A stretch of 64,000 bases of DNA from Nocardioides marinus (lineage in GTDB: Bacteria; Actinomycetota; Actinomycetes; Propionibacteriales; Nocardioidaceae), in NCBI RefSeq assembly GCF_013408145.1, contig NZ_JACBZI010000001.1, forward strand, positions 3,424,001-3,488,000. Reading direction: 5' to 3'. Made by a program: the position numbers and the translations under genes. Below are positions 9,310 to 20,178 of this stretch, one piece after another. The first letter of the stretch is position 1; each line of letters opens with the position of its first letter. The notes under the pieces were generated by a model. That model did not search any database. It was not told where the DNA came from and saw nothing but the letters and a program-made list of their open reading frames with translations.

Positions 9310-9333
9310 GGGCCCAGCCTAGGGGTCGGGACA

Positions 9334-9427
9334 GGTGGTCGAGCAGCGAGGAGCGCCACTGCCGAGCGGGCCACCCCCGGTGGTCGAGCAGCGAGGAGCG
9401 CCAGCGACGAGCGGCGTCGAGACCACC
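9334..9427. repeat. Two tandem copies of extragenic repeat family B
   Basis: Copy a (9334-9375) and copy b (9379-9427) both open GGTGGTCGAGCAGCGAGGAG. Copy b closes GTCGAGACCACC, which pairs with its own opening; copy a has a degraded right half. An inverted third copy lies at 20179-20224. This looks like the REP-type element seen at many gene ends in Nocardioides. Confidence 0.75.
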
Positions 9428-9436
9428 CGAGACCAC

Positions 9437-10027
9437 TCAGCCGCGGGCGCGGCGCCAGGGCGGCGGCTGCCCCTGCAGGAACCACTCCATCCGTCGCGTG
9501 ATCCACGGCAGCGCGAAGTAGGTCATCGTCGGCGTCATCACCGCGATGACCAGGAAGACCCGCAGCAGCAGCGTCAGGTCGTTGACACCGGCCTGGCCGG
9601 CCAGCCAGTTGACCAGCACCGACAGCGGGTAGAACACCAGGAAGATCGTCACGGCCTGCTTCCAGCGCGGCGGCGCCTTGGGCCCGACGCGCAGGTCGCG
9701 GATGTCGCGGGAGTGCGGCTCGTCGAACCAGCCCTCGATGCCGGTACGCCGCTCCACCCGGCTCTCCACGACGCCCAGCCCGGCAGCGGAGTCACGCCAC
9801 CACTGGCGCTGCGGGGAGTCCTCCCACGCCTTCAGCGACTCGGCGTCGGCGAACCGGTAGAGCATGTGCCACGTCTCGGAGTCCGCCTCCGGCCGGACCC
9901 AGCCGGCGCCGAGGAACCCCGGGAAGCGCTGGGCCAGCGACGTACCCGCCTGGAGCCAGCTGGTCATCTCGATCTCGCGACCGGGGTCGAGGTGCCGGGT
10001 GATGCTCACGGTGACGGGGGTGGACAT
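9437..10027 (-). CDS. Antibiotic biosynthesis monooxygenase-domain membrane protein
   Basis: 196 residues. Positions ~1-105 form an ABM-type ferredoxin-like domain (VTVSITRHLDPGREIEM, FPGFLGAGWVRP, WHMLYRFADAESLKAWEDS). Two membrane helices follow (about 125-147 and 155-175). This ABM plus two-helix layout recurs in actinobacteria and proteobacteria and has no established function. ATG at 10027 has a full AGGAGG upstream; an in-frame start further upstream would read through poor sequence. Confidence 0.82.
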   Translation of the reverse strand: MSTPVTVSITRHLDPGREIEMTSWLQAGTSLAQRFPGFLGAGWVRPEADSETWHMLYRFADAESLKAWEDSPQRQWWRDSAAGLGVVESRVERRTGIEGWFDEPHSRDIRDLRVGPKAPPRWKQAVTIFLVFYPLSVLVNWLAGQAGVNDLTLLLRVFLVIAVMTPTMTYFALPWITRRMEWFLQGQPPPWRRARG

Positions 10028-10121
10028 GCCTCCTATGGTCGCGGCCCTGCTCCCGGTCCGCCACGTCGGCGCTCCTCCACAGCCTCCCCGAGTGGCCACC
10101 ACCACGCCCCAGCGCGCCGAA

Positions 10122-10227
10122 CCGGCGTATCAATGCGCCGGCTCGACCCACCCCGCACGCCGAACCGGCGTATCAATACGCCGGCTCGACCCACCCCGCA
10201 CGCCGAACCGGCGTATCAATACGCCGG
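10122..10227. repeat. Three copies of the CCGGCGTAT palindrome (family C)
   Basis: CCGGCGTAT and ATACGCCGG arms around a 2-nt centre occur at 10122-10141 (one mismatch), 10165-10184 and 10208-10227, spaced 43 nt apart with conserved flanks (CGAA before, CTCGACCC after). The same palindrome forms the array at 40801-41114 and a pair at 56885-56940. The copies lie between divergent genes here. Confidence 0.85.
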
Positions 10228-10231
10228 CTCG

Positions 10232-10273
10232 ACCCGCTGTGCTCCACCCGCTGTGCTCCACCCGCTGTGCTCG
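10232..10273. repeat. 14-bp tandem repeat, three copies
   Basis: ACCCGCTGTGCTCC is repeated three times directly after the palindromes (last copy ends CTCG). It lies just before the MFS gene start and may bear on its promoter. Confidence 0.7.
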
Positions 10274-10311
10274 ACCCGGGTGGGTGTTGGGCGCGGGGAG
10301 AGGGTGGGGTG

Positions 10312-11775
10312 GTGGTCGAGCAGCAGGCGCAGCCCGCGACGGGCGAGGACGCGCCGGGGCAGCGGGGTACGGCGTACGAGCCCGACCCGCGGCGCTGGCG
10401 CATCCTCGCGGTGTCGCTGGTCGTCGGCTTCATGTCGCTGCTCGACGTCACGATCGTCAACGTCGCGATCCCCTCGATGCAGTCGGGCCTCGACACGTCC
10501 GCAGCGGCCGTGCAGTGGGTGGTGTCGGGGTACGCGCTGAGCTTCGGGCTGGTCCTCGTCATCGGCGGCCGGCTCGGCGACGCGTTCGGCAGGCGACGGC
10601 TGATGCTGATCGGCCTGAGCGGGTTCGTCGCCTCCAGTGCCCTGGTCGGGCTCGCGCCCGGGATCGAGCTCGTCGTGGCCGCCCGCCTGCTGCAGGGCAT
10701 CAGCGCCGGCCTCCTCACCCCGCAGAACTCCGGCCTCATCCAGACCCTCTTCCGCGGCGCCGAGCGGGGCCGGGCGTTCGGGCTGTTCGGCTTCGTCGTC
10801 TCGATCTCCTCCGCGCTGGGCCCGGTGCTCGGCGGGCTGATCATCACCCTCGCCGGCAGCGAGGACGGCTGGCGCTGGATCTTCTGGGTCAACGTGCCGG
10901 TGGGGCTGGTGGCGCTGGTGCTGGTCGCGCGGATCGTCCCGTCCGAGGTGTCCGCCGAGGGCAGCGACCCGCGACTCGACCTCGTCGGCGCGCTGCTGGT
11001 CGGGCTGACCGTGCTGTGCGTGATCTACCCGCTGGTGAGCCTGGAGGGCGGCGGCTACCGGTGGCTGGTGCTGCTCGCGGCGGTGCCGGCGCTGGGCTGG
11101 GCGTTCGTGCGGTGGGAGCGCCGGGTGGTCGCCCGGGGCGGTGCGCCGCTGCTGGACGTCGGCCTGCTCCGGCGTACCCCCGGCTTCGCCGACGGCATCG
11201 CGGTCGGCAGCCTCTACTTCACCGGGTTCACCGGCCTGGTGCTCGTGCTCGCGATCCACCTGCAGACCGAGCTGGGGCTGGGGCCGCTGGCGGCGGGCGC
11301 GGTGCTGACCGGGTTCGCCGGAGGCTCGGCGATCTCCTCCCCACTCGCCGGCCGGGTGGTCACCCGGGTCGGGCGCCCGCTGACGGTCGCGGCCCTGGTG
11401 GTGGTGCTGCTGTCGGTGGTCGCGCTCGCGGTGGTGCTGCCCGGGCAGGACGGTGCCGGCATCGGGTGGGTCCTGACCCCGCTGCTGTTCGTCGCCGGGC
11501 TCGGTGGCGGCGCGGTCATCTCCCCCAACATCACCCTGACCCTCGACGAGGTGCCGCCGCGCATGGGCGGCGCCGCGGGCGGCGCGCTGCAGACCGGTCA
11601 GCGCATCGGCTCCGCGCTCGGCACCGCCGCCGGCGTCACCGCCTACACCGTCGTCGCCACGTCGTACGGCGCTGCCGCCGGCCTGCGCGCGGCGCTGGTC
11701 GTGGCCGCGCTCATGGTCGCCGCCTCGCTGGCCGTCGCGGTCCGCTCGCTGCGGTCGCCGCGAGGCTCTGCGTAG
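10312..11775 (+). CDS. MFS drug-type exporter, DHA2 (14-TMS, EmrB/QacA) family
   Basis: About 487 residues with ~14 membrane helices. FMSLLDVTIVNVAIPSM is the helix-1 signature of the DHA2 family, GRLGDAFGRRRLMLIG the loop 2-3 motif A, and GISAGLLTPQNSGLIQTLF the antiporter region. Proton-driven export of drugs or metabolites is expected; the substrate is unknown. The start is uncertain: GTGs at 10309 and 10312 follow a GGGGAGAGGG purine run and are better than one at 10267 inside the 14-bp repeats. The stop TAG lies inside the left arm of a family D palindrome. Confidence 0.88.
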   Translation: MVEQQAQPATGEDAPGQRGTAYEPDPRRWRILAVSLVVGFMSLLDVTIVNVAIPSMQSGLDTSAAAVQWVVSGYALSFGLVLVIGGRLGDAFGRRRLMLIGLSGFVASSALVGLAPGIELVVAARLLQGISAGLLTPQNSGLIQTLFRGAERGRAFGLFGFVVSISSALGPVLGGLIITLAGSEDGWRWIFWVNVPVGLVALVLVARIVPSEVSAEGSDPRLDLVGALLVGLTVLCVIYPLVSLEGGGYRWLVLLAAVPALGWAFVRWERRVVARGGAPLLDVGLLRRTPGFADGIAVGSLYFTGFTGLVLVLAIHLQTELGLGPLAAGAVLTGFAGGSAISSPLAGRVVTRVGRPLTVAALVVVLLSVVALAVVLPGQDGAGIGWVLTPLLFVAGLGGGAVISPNITLTLDEVPPRMGGAAGGALQTGQRIGSALGTAAGVTAYTVVATSYGAAAGLRAALVVAALMVAASLAVAVRSLRSPRGSA

Positions 11776-11857
11776 TCGGACGGACCGAACGGACCCGAGG
11801 GGCCATGCGCCGGACGGGACCCACGGTCCGACCGCCTCGTTCGGTCCGTCCGGCTAC
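11772..11857. repeat. Family D large palindrome, copy 1
   Basis: 19-nt arms (11772-11790 and 11839-11857, one mismatch), reading GTAGtCGGACGGACCGAAC and its complement, enclose 48 nt. The TAG of the MFS stop codon is part of the left arm. A second copy is at 57457-57542. It sits between convergent genes and could end transcription both ways. Confidence 0.75.
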
Positions 11858-11868
11858 GGCCGACGTGC

Positions 11869-14718
11869 TCAGCCGGTGTTGCGCAGCCCGGCGGCGATGC
11901 CGTTGATGGTCAGCGACAGCGCGCGCTGGACGTCCTCGGGCGCCGAGGCGTCCTCGTCGTCGCCGACAGCCTCGCGAGAACGGGCCAGCATCGAGACCTG
12001 GAGGGCGTGCAGCGGCGCGAGGTAGTGGTCGCGCAGCTCGAGGGTGCGACGCAGCACCGGCGCCTGCTCGAGCAGCGCGGACTGCCCGGTCACCCGCAGC
12101 ACCTCCTCGACGGTGCGCTCGTGCTCGGCGCGGATGACGTCGAAGATCCCGATCGCCTCGCTGGGCACCAGCGTCCGGACGTAGCGGCCGGCGATGTCGA
12201 GGTCGGTCTTGGTCAGCGTCATCTGCACGTTGGAGAGGAAGGTGCGGAAGAAGCTCCACGAGCCGTACATCTCCTGCAGCGTCTCCAGGCGGCCGTCCTC
12301 CCGCGCCGCGGCGAGGCCGGAGCCGACGCCGAACCAGCCGGGCAGGATGATCCGCGACTGGGTCCAGCCGAAGACCCACGGGATGGCACGCAGGTCGTCG
12401 AGGCCGCCGGCGCCGCCGGGGCGCTTGGACGGGCGGGAGCCGATATTCATCTTGCCGAGCTCGTCGACGGGGGTCGCGGTGACGAAGAACGGCACGAGCG
12501 CCTCGTCGCGCACCAGCCCGCGGTAGGCCGTCTGGCCGTTGCCGGCGACCAGGTCCATGGTGCCGTTCCAGTCGTCGAGGACCTCCTGCGGCAGCAGCGA
12601 GGTGCGGTGCAGCACCGAGGCCTCCACCACCGCGGCGAGCGCGCCCTCGAGGTTGTAGCGACCGAGCTCGGGCAGGAGGTACTTGTCGGAGATGACCTCG
12701 CCCTGCTCGGTCACCTTGATCGGCCCGTCGAGCGAGCCGTAGGGCTGCGACAGGATCGCCTCGGCCGTCGGGCCGCCGCCACGACCGACCGAGCCTCCGC
12801 GGCCGTGGAAGAGCCGCAACCGCACGCCGTGCTCGCGGGCGATGTCGCGCAGCGCGCGCTGGGCGCGGTGGATCTGCCACTGGGAGGCCGCGATTCCGGC
12901 GTCCTTGGAGGAGTCGGAGTAGCCGAGCATGATCTCCTGCACGTCGCCGCGGGCGGCGACCACGCGACGGTACGCCGGGTCCGAGAGCAGCCGCTCCAGC
13001 AGCGGCCCGGCCACCTCGAGCTCGGCGACGGTCTCGAAGAGCGGCGCGAACCCGATCCGGGCCACCGCGTCCTCCCCCTCGGCACCGGTGTCGACCAGCC
13101 CCGCCTCGCGCGCCAGCACCACGACCGCGAACAGGTCGTCGACGTCGTGGGCCATCGAGACGATGTAGGTCTCCACGACGTCGGGTCCGTAGGTGTCGAG
13201 CGCGGTGCGCAGGGTCTGCATCAGCCCCAGGCTCGCGGCGGCCTGGCCGTCACCCAGCGGGTGCCCGGCGCCGACGAGCGGACGCCGACCCGCCATCTCG
13301 CGCGAGAGCAGCTCGATGCGCTGCTCACGGTCGAGGTCGGCGTACGGCACCTCGAGCTCGCCGGTGCGGTCGAAGAGCTCGGCGAGGGCGTCGTGGTGCG
13401 TGCCGGAGTGCTCGCGGACGTCGAGGGTCGCCATGCCGAGGCCGGTCGCGGTGGCGGTGCGGATGATCCGCAGGATCGCGCCGTTGCCGGTGAGGGTGTC
13501 GCCGTCGGCGAGCATCGAGTCGCGCACGAGCGTGAGGTCGCGCAGCAGCTCGGCGAACCCGAGGTAGTCGCGGCCGGGCTCGTGGGCGGTGCCGTGGGCG
13601 AGCCGGTCGCGGGTGCGCTGGAGGCGGACGCGGACGAAGCTGAGCTTGAGCCGGTAGGGCTCCTCGGCGTTGAGCCGCTTGATCGTGGAGTAGGTGATCG
13701 GCAGCGCCTCGGCGTCGGCGGCCAGCGACTCCTGCAGCTCCTCGGTCACGTCGACGACGCGGGTCGAGGCGCTCATCTCGGTGAGCAGCTCCTCGACCTG
13801 GCGGACCAGCTCGCGCAGCCCGAAGTCGTGCTGCAGGCCGAGCACCTCCAGCGTCACCTCGGGGGTGACGAACGGGTTGCCGTCGCGGTCGCCGCCGGCC
13901 CACGTGCCGAACCGCAGCGGACGCGCGTCGGCCGGCAGTTCGACCCCGACGGTGCCGAGCTGGTGCTGCAGCTCCTCCATCAGCCCGGGGATGACGTGCT
14001 GGGCGATCTGGGCGAGGTAGTAGAGCGCGGTGCGCGCCTCGTCGGTGGGCTGCGGCTTGGCGATGCGCAGCTCGTCGGTCTGCCACAGCAGGTCGACCAG
14101 CTCGGCGAGGCGGCGCTCCGTGCGCGCGTCGTCGCCGGGGCGGCGGCGCGGGTCCTCGGCGGCGGCGATGGTGGCAGCGACCTTGCGCAGCAGCCGCAGC
14201 ACCGTGCGGCGGGTGGACTCGGTGGGGTGGGCGGTGAAGACGGGGCGGTACTCCACCCGGCCGAGCACCTCGGTCAGCAGCGCGGGGCTGAGGGTGCCCT
14301 CGTCCAGCGCCTCGCGGATGCGGCCGGTCGTCGCGGCCAGCGGCCCCTCGCCGTCCTGGGTCACCTCCTGCCAGCGGTGCAGCTGCTCGGTGACGTTGAC
14401 GAGCTGGAAGTACGCCGTGAACGCCCGCGCCAGCGTCACGGCCGTCGCGTCGTCCTGCTCGCGCAGCAGCGCGCGCAGGTCGCCGTCGTCGGGGTCGCGC
14501 GAGAGCTCGCGGACCTGCTCGACCAGCGCCAACGTCTCCGGGCCCTCGTGGCGGCTGATCGCGTCGCCCAGCAGGGCACCGAGCTGGCGCACCGACGCCC
14601 GCAGCGCCGTGTGCTGCTCGTCGGAGGACACGCCCCCCGCGAACGCCGACACCCGGGGCTCGCGGCGGTCGGCCTCGATCAGGTCGGCGGTCTCCGGCGT
14701 ACGGGTCTCCTCAGCCAT
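11869..14718 (-). CDS. ppc: Phosphoenolpyruvate carboxylase
   Basis: 949-residue anaplerotic enzyme making oxaloacetate from PEP and bicarbonate. Catalytic hallmarks are VFTAHPTESTRRTVL (catalytic His), GGDRDGNPFVTPE, EIMLGYSDSSKDAGI, LFHGRGGSVGRGGGPT, and the invariant C-terminal RNTG. Full length for the bacterial family. It lies 67 nt after purB start-side sequence on the same strand but is not functionally tied to purines. The short gap upstream contains a CACCCGGGTG palindrome. Confidence 0.98.
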   Translation of the reverse strand: MAEETRTPETADLIEADRREPRVSAFAGGVSSDEQHTALRASVRQLGALLGDAISRHEGPETLALVEQVRELSRDPDDGDLRALLREQDDATAVTLARAFTAYFQLVNVTEQLHRWQEVTQDGEGPLAATTGRIREALDEGTLSPALLTEVLGRVEYRPVFTAHPTESTRRTVLRLLRKVAATIAAAEDPRRRPGDDARTERRLAELVDLLWQTDELRIAKPQPTDEARTALYYLAQIAQHVIPGLMEELQHQLGTVGVELPADARPLRFGTWAGGDRDGNPFVTPEVTLEVLGLQHDFGLRELVRQVEELLTEMSASTRVVDVTEELQESLAADAEALPITYSTIKRLNAEEPYRLKLSFVRVRLQRTRDRLAHGTAHEPGRDYLGFAELLRDLTLVRDSMLADGDTLTGNGAILRIIRTATATGLGMATLDVREHSGTHHDALAELFDRTGELEVPYADLDREQRIELLSREMAGRRPLVGAGHPLGDGQAAASLGLMQTLRTALDTYGPDVVETYIVSMAHDVDDLFAVVVLAREAGLVDTGAEGEDAVARIGFAPLFETVAELEVAGPLLERLLSDPAYRRVVAARGDVQEIMLGYSDSSKDAGIAASQWQIHRAQRALRDIAREHGVRLRLFHGRGGSVGRGGGPTAEAILSQPYGSLDGPIKVTEQGEVISDKYLLPELGRYNLEGALAAVVEASVLHRTSLLPQEVLDDWNGTMDLVAGNGQTAYRGLVRDEALVPFFVTATPVDELGKMNIGSRPSKRPGGAGGLDDLRAIPWVFGWTQSRIILPGWFGVGSGLAAAREDGRLETLQEMYGSWSFFRTFLSNVQMTLTKTDLDIAGRYVRTLVPSEAIGIFDVIRAEHERTVEEVLRVTGQSALLEQAPVLRRTLELRDHYLAPLHALQVSMLARSREAVGDDEDASAPEDVQRALSLTINGIAAGLRNTG

Positions 14719-14785
14719 GCGGCCCAGTCAACACGTCCGATGTTTCACCCGGGTGAGGTGTCCGGGGCTGGGGGCTGGCCGGGCG

Positions 14786-16225
14786 TCAGAGGATGGCGCC
14801 GGGCGAGTACGCCGCAGCCGCGGGGTGCCGCTCGCACAGCGCCTCGACGGCGCGCACGACCGTCTGCACCTGCGCGACGGCGGCGCCGGTGAAGCTGATC
14901 GGCTCGGCGACCAGCGCCTCGAGCTGCGCCTGGGTGAGGCCGAGCCGCTCGTCGGCGGCGAGCTTGGCGAAGACGTCGTTCTCGGCCTGGCCCTGGCGCA
15001 TCGACAGGGCGGTGCCGACGGCGGCCTCCTTGATCGCCTCGTGGGCGGTCTCGCGACCCACGCCGTTGCGGACCGCGCTCATCAGCACCTTGGTGGTGGC
15101 CAGGAACGGCAGGTAGCGGTCGAGCTCGCGCTGGATGACGGCCGGGAACGCGCCGAACTCGTCGAGCACGGTGAGGAAGGTCTGGAACAGCCCGTCGACG
15201 GCGAAGAACGCGTCGGGCAGCGCCACGCGGCGTACGACGGAGCAGGACACGTCGCCCTCGTTCCACTGGTCGCCGGCGAGCTCGCCGACCATGGAGAGGT
15301 ACCCGCGGGTGACGACGGCCAGGCCGTTGACGCGCTCGCAGGAGCGGGTGTTCATCTTGTGCGGCATCGCCGAGGAGCCGACCTGCCCCTCCTTGAAGCC
15401 CTCCGTGACGATCTCGTTGCCGGCCATCAGCCGGATCGTGGTCGCGAGGTTCGACGGGCCGGCGGTCAGCTGCACCAGCGCGGAGAGCACGTCGAAGTCG
15501 AGGCTGCGCGGGTAGACCTGCCCGACGCTGGTCAGCACCCGCTCGAAGCCGAGGTGGGCGGCGACGCGCTGCTCGAGGTCGGCGAGCTTGTCGGCGTCGC
15601 CGTCGAGGAGGTCGAGCATGTCCTGGGCGGTGCCCATCGGGCCCTTGATGCCGCGCAGCGGGTAGCGGGCGAGCAGGTCCTCGACGCGCTCGACGGAGAC
15701 CAGCATCTCGTCGGCGGCGGTCGCGAACCGCTTGCCCAGCGTGGTCGCCTGAGCGGCCACGTTGTGGGAGCGGCCGGCCATCACGGTGGTCTCGTGCTCG
15801 GCGGCGAGCCGGCCGAGCCGGGCCAGGGTGGCGACGGCGCGGTCACGCAGGAGGGCGAGGGACTGCTTGACCTGCAGCTGCTCGACGTTCTCGGTGAGGT
15901 CGCGGCTGGTCATCCCCTTGTGGATGTGCTCGTGGCCGGCGAGCGCGCAGAACTCCTCGATGCGCGCCTTCACGTCGTGGCGGGTGATCCGCTCGCGCGC
16001 GGCGATCGAGTCGAGGTCGACGGCCTCCTCGCCGCGGGCCACCACGGCCTCGTAGGCCTCGACCACCCCGTCGGGCACGTCGATGCCGAGGTCCTTCTGG
16101 GCCTTCAGCACCGCGACCCAGAGCTGGCGCTCCAGGACGATCTTGTGCTCGGGCGACCAGATCTCGGCGAGGTCGGCGGCGGCGTAGCGGGTGGCGAGGA
16201 CGTTCGGGACGGTCACGGCGGCCAT
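14786..16225 (-). CDS. purB: Adenylosuccinate lyase
   Basis: 479-residue fumarase/aspartase-superfamily enzyme acting twice in purine synthesis (SAICAR and adenylosuccinate cleavage). Seen: VPNVLATRYA start region, HEHIHKGMTSRDLTENVEQ, TVMAGRSHNVAAQATTLGKRFA (general acid region), and the signature GSSAMPHKMNTRSCE. ATG 16225 fits family alignments; a GTG at 16252 would add nine residues. It is probably read from purD through the palindrome-rich gap 16226-16426, or from its own promoter there. Confidence 0.96.
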   Translation of the reverse strand: MAAVTVPNVLATRYAAADLAEIWSPEHKIVLERQLWVAVLKAQKDLGIDVPDGVVEAYEAVVARGEEAVDLDSIAARERITRHDVKARIEEFCALAGHEHIHKGMTSRDLTENVEQLQVKQSLALLRDRAVATLARLGRLAAEHETTVMAGRSHNVAAQATTLGKRFATAADEMLVSVERVEDLLARYPLRGIKGPMGTAQDMLDLLDGDADKLADLEQRVAAHLGFERVLTSVGQVYPRSLDFDVLSALVQLTAGPSNLATTIRLMAGNEIVTEGFKEGQVGSSAMPHKMNTRSCERVNGLAVVTRGYLSMVGELAGDQWNEGDVSCSVVRRVALPDAFFAVDGLFQTFLTVLDEFGAFPAVIQRELDRYLPFLATTKVLMSAVRNGVGRETAHEAIKEAAVGTALSMRQGQAENDVFAKLAADERLGLTQAQLEALVAEPISFTGAAVAQVQTVVRAVEALCERHPAAAAYSPGAIL

Positions 16226-16273
16226 TGTCGCGCGTCCGCTCGTGCGGGGCACATCGCGGTCCGGGGCGGGGGC

Positions 16274-16369
16274 CGGAAGGTTCGACTGACATCAGTCAGA
16301 CCTTCGGGTTCGCGGTCGAAGGTTCGACCGCTACATTCAAGGTGGGACTGACATCAGTCGAACCTTCCG
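16274..16369. promoter_or_regulatory. Nested palindromes between purD and purB
   Basis: Two copies of GACTGACATCAGTC (16284-16297 and 16346-16359) lie within a larger inverted repeat whose 24-nt arms (16274-16297, 16346-16369) differ at two bases. Midway is a third palindrome, GGTCGAA-GG-TTCGACC (16314-16329). The layout suits either a repressor cluster or a strong RNA structure ahead of purB. It matches no regulator site known to me. Confidence 0.55.
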
Positions 16370-16426
16370 CCCCGCCGCTGCACCTGCATCGGGGCGCCGT
16401 GAGCCTCACCGGCCCCCCGCTGGACC

Positions 16427-17707
16427 TCACGCCTCGCCGGCCGCAGCCCGCGCCGCGATGTCGGTGCGGTGCTGGGCGCCCTCGAACTCGATGCAGCTCA
16501 CCCCGTCGTACGCCGCCTCGCGGGCCGCACCGAGGGAGTCACCGGTCCCGACGACCGCGAGCACGCGTCCGCCGGCGGTGACCGTGGCCCGCTCGACCAT
16601 CGAGGTGCCCGCGTGGATGACGTGCACGCCCTCGAGCGCCTCCGCGTCGGGGAGCCCGCGGATCACGTCGCCCTTGGAGGAGGACTCGGGGTAGCCGGCC
16701 GAGGCCATCACGACGGCGACGGCCGCGCCCGGCTTCCAGGCCGGCGCGGGGACCGAGGCGAGCGTGCCGGTGGCCGAGCCCATCAGCAGCGGGGCGAGCG
16801 GGGAGTCCAGCAGCGCCATCAGCGGCTGGGTCTCGGGGTCGCCGAAGCGGGCGTTGAACTCCACGACGCGCACGCCGCGCGAGGTGAGCGCGAGACCGGC
16901 GTAGAGCAGGCCGGAGAACGGGGTGCCGCGGCGCGCCATCTCGTCGACGGTCGGCTGCAGGACGTCGCGCAGCACCTCCTCGACCAGACCGTCGGGCGCC
17001 CACGGCAGCGGGGTGTAGGCGCCCATGCCGCCGGTGTTGGGTCCCTCGTCGTTGTCGAAGATGCGCTTGAAGTCCTGCGCCGGCTGCAGCGGGTAGACGG
17101 TGGCCCCGTCGGCCTCGTTCCAGCCGCACAGCGCGAAGAGCGAGACCTCCGGCCCGTCGAGGAACTCCTCGATGACCACCCGCTCGCACTGCGCGGCGTG
17201 CTCGACGGCGGCGTCGCGGTCGGTGGTGACCACGACCCCCTTGCCGGCGGCCAGGCCGTCGTCCTTCACGACGTAGGGCGGGCCGTAGGCGTCCAGCGCG
17301 GCCTGCACCTCCACCGGTGTCGTGCAGACCATCGCGGCGGCGGTCGGGACGCCGGCGGCCTCCATGACCTCCTTGGCGAACGCCTTGGACCCCTCCAGCT
17401 GCGCGGCGGCGCCCGAGGGACCGAACACCGCGATGCCCCGCGCACGCACCACGTCGGCGACTCCGGCCACCAGCGGGGCCTCGGGGCCCACGACCACCAG
17501 GTCCGCACCCAGCGACTCGGCCAGGTCGGCGACCGCCTCACCCGAGAGCGGGTCCACGTCGTGGAGCGTGGCGACCGCGGCGATCCCGGGGTTCCCGGGC
17601 GCCGCGTGCACCGCGCCGACGCCGGGGTCGAGCGAGAGCGCGCGGGCCAGCGCGTGCTCGCGCCCCCCGGTGCCGATGACGAGACAGGTCAGGGGGGACG
17701 AGCTCAC
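16427..17707 (-). CDS. purD: Phosphoribosylamine--glycine ligase (GAR synthetase)
   Basis: 426-residue ATP-grasp ligase joining glycine to phosphoribosylamine. Motifs: VIGTGGREHALA, VGPEAPLVAGV, KDDGLAAGKGVVV (ATP-grasp lid), DNDEGPNTGGMGAYTPLP and VEFNARFGDPETQPL. The GTG start has an AAGGA upstream. The gene follows purA by 30 nt and the two are probably one transcript. Confidence 0.97.
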   Translation of the reverse strand: MSSSPLTCLVIGTGGREHALARALSLDPGVGAVHAAPGNPGIAAVATLHDVDPLSGEAVADLAESLGADLVVVGPEAPLVAGVADVVRARGIAVFGPSGAAAQLEGSKAFAKEVMEAAGVPTAAAMVCTTPVEVQAALDAYGPPYVVKDDGLAAGKGVVVTTDRDAAVEHAAQCERVVIEEFLDGPEVSLFALCGWNEADGATVYPLQPAQDFKRIFDNDEGPNTGGMGAYTPLPWAPDGLVEEVLRDVLQPTVDEMARRGTPFSGLLYAGLALTSRGVRVVEFNARFGDPETQPLMALLDSPLAPLLMGSATGTLASVPAPAWKPGAAVAVVMASAGYPESSSKGDVIRGLPDAEALEGVHVIHAGTSMVERATVTAGGRVLAVVGTGDSLGAAREAAYDGVSCIEFEGAQHRTDIAARAAAGEA

Positions 17708-17737
17708 GCGGAGGTCCTTCTCAGCCGGAGGGGAGGG

Positions 17738-19156
<1,419 letters not shown>

Positions 19157-19250
19157 CTACCAAAATCAGGAGGCCGGGAGCCCGTCGCCGCCGCGCGCGG
19201 ACACCCGCTCACCCCCAGGGCGCAGCGGCCGAGGGCTACGCTCCCACGTC

Positions 19251-20168
19251 GTGGAGCCCCTGCTCGTGATCAAGAACAGCGACGCCGGCACCGCCGACGA
19301 CGAGACGCTCGAGCGGGGCCTGGCCGTGCTGCGTGGGGCCACGTCGGTGGAGGTCGCGGCGACCTCCGACCCCGGCGAGCTCAACGGCGTCCTGCACCGG
19401 GCCGGCTCGCGCACGATCGTCGTCGCGGGCGGCGACGGCAGCATGCACGCGGTGGTCTCCGCGCTGCACCGGCGCCACGAGCTCGCCGAGCGCACCCTGG
19501 CGCTGCTGCCGCTGGGCACCGGCAACGACTTCGCCCGCGGCAACGACATCCCGCTCGACATCGAGGACGCCGCCCGGGTCGTGCTCGAGGGCGAGGCGCG
19601 GCCTGTCGACCTGATCGTCGACGAGGTCGGCGACATCGTGGTCAACCACGTGCACGCCGGTGCGGGCGCCCAGGCCAGCCGTCGCGGGGCACGCTGGAAG
19701 GACCGTCTCCACGAGGTCGGCGTCGGCCGGGCCAACCTCGGCAGGCTCGGCTACCCGATCGGTGCGCTGCTCTCCTCGGTGAAGCCGCCCTACCTGCGAC
19801 TGTGCGTCGAGGTGGACGGTCAGCGGGTCGTGGACTTCGACGAGCCGGTGCTGATGGTCGCGGTCGGCAACGGCTCCGAGGTCGGCGGCGGCACCTCGCT
19901 GGCCCCGCACGCCGACCCCGAGAGCGGGCAGGTCGACGTCATGGTCGCCCGCTCGATCGGCCCGCTCGCGCGGATGGGGTACGTCGCGCAGCTGGTGCGC
20001 GGGAAGCACCCCGAGCGCGACGACGTGATCTACCTGCGCGGCTCGACCGTGTCGGTCTCCGGCGACGAGTTCTACTGCTCGGCCGACGGCGAGGTCTACG
20101 GCCCGGAGCGGCACCGGACCTGGCACGTCGAGCCCGCGGCGTACCGGATGGTGCTGCCCCCACGTTGA
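19251..20168 (+). CDS. YegS/diacylglycerol kinase family lipid kinase
   Basis: 305-residue kinase of the DAGK catalytic fold. GGDGSMHAVVSAL is the ATP-binding glycine loop and LPLGTGNDFARGNDIPLD the second signature; the C-terminal half (GNGSEVGGGTSLAPHADPESGQVDVMV, YCSADGEVYGPE) is the usual beta-sandwich. Expected to phosphorylate diacylglycerol or a related lipid at the membrane. The GTG start lies 8 nt after TACGCT with no Shine-Dalgarno, so the mRNA may be leaderless. Divergent from purA. Confidence 0.88.
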   Translation: MEPLLVIKNSDAGTADDETLERGLAVLRGATSVEVAATSDPGELNGVLHRAGSRTIVVAGGDGSMHAVVSALHRRHELAERTLALLPLGTGNDFARGNDIPLDIEDAARVVLEGEARPVDLIVDEVGDIVVNHVHAGAGAQASRRGARWKDRLHEVGVGRANLGRLGYPIGALLSSVKPPYLRLCVEVDGQRVVDFDEPVLMVAVGNGSEVGGGTSLAPHADPESGQVDVMVARSIGPLARMGYVAQLVRGKHPERDDVIYLRGSTVSVSGDEFYCSADGEVYGPERHRTWHVEPAAYRMVLPPR

Positions 20169-20178
20169 CCGACCGGCG

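Noticed and set aside
9335..10540. 401-residue plus-strand frame across the purC-MFS gap
   Set aside because: It reads through three repeat families and two genes on the other strand or frame; the apparent repeats in it come from the palindromes.
12007..14892. Long plus-strand frame over ppc
   Set aside because: Antisense shadow of PEP carboxylase with low-complexity composition and no family match.
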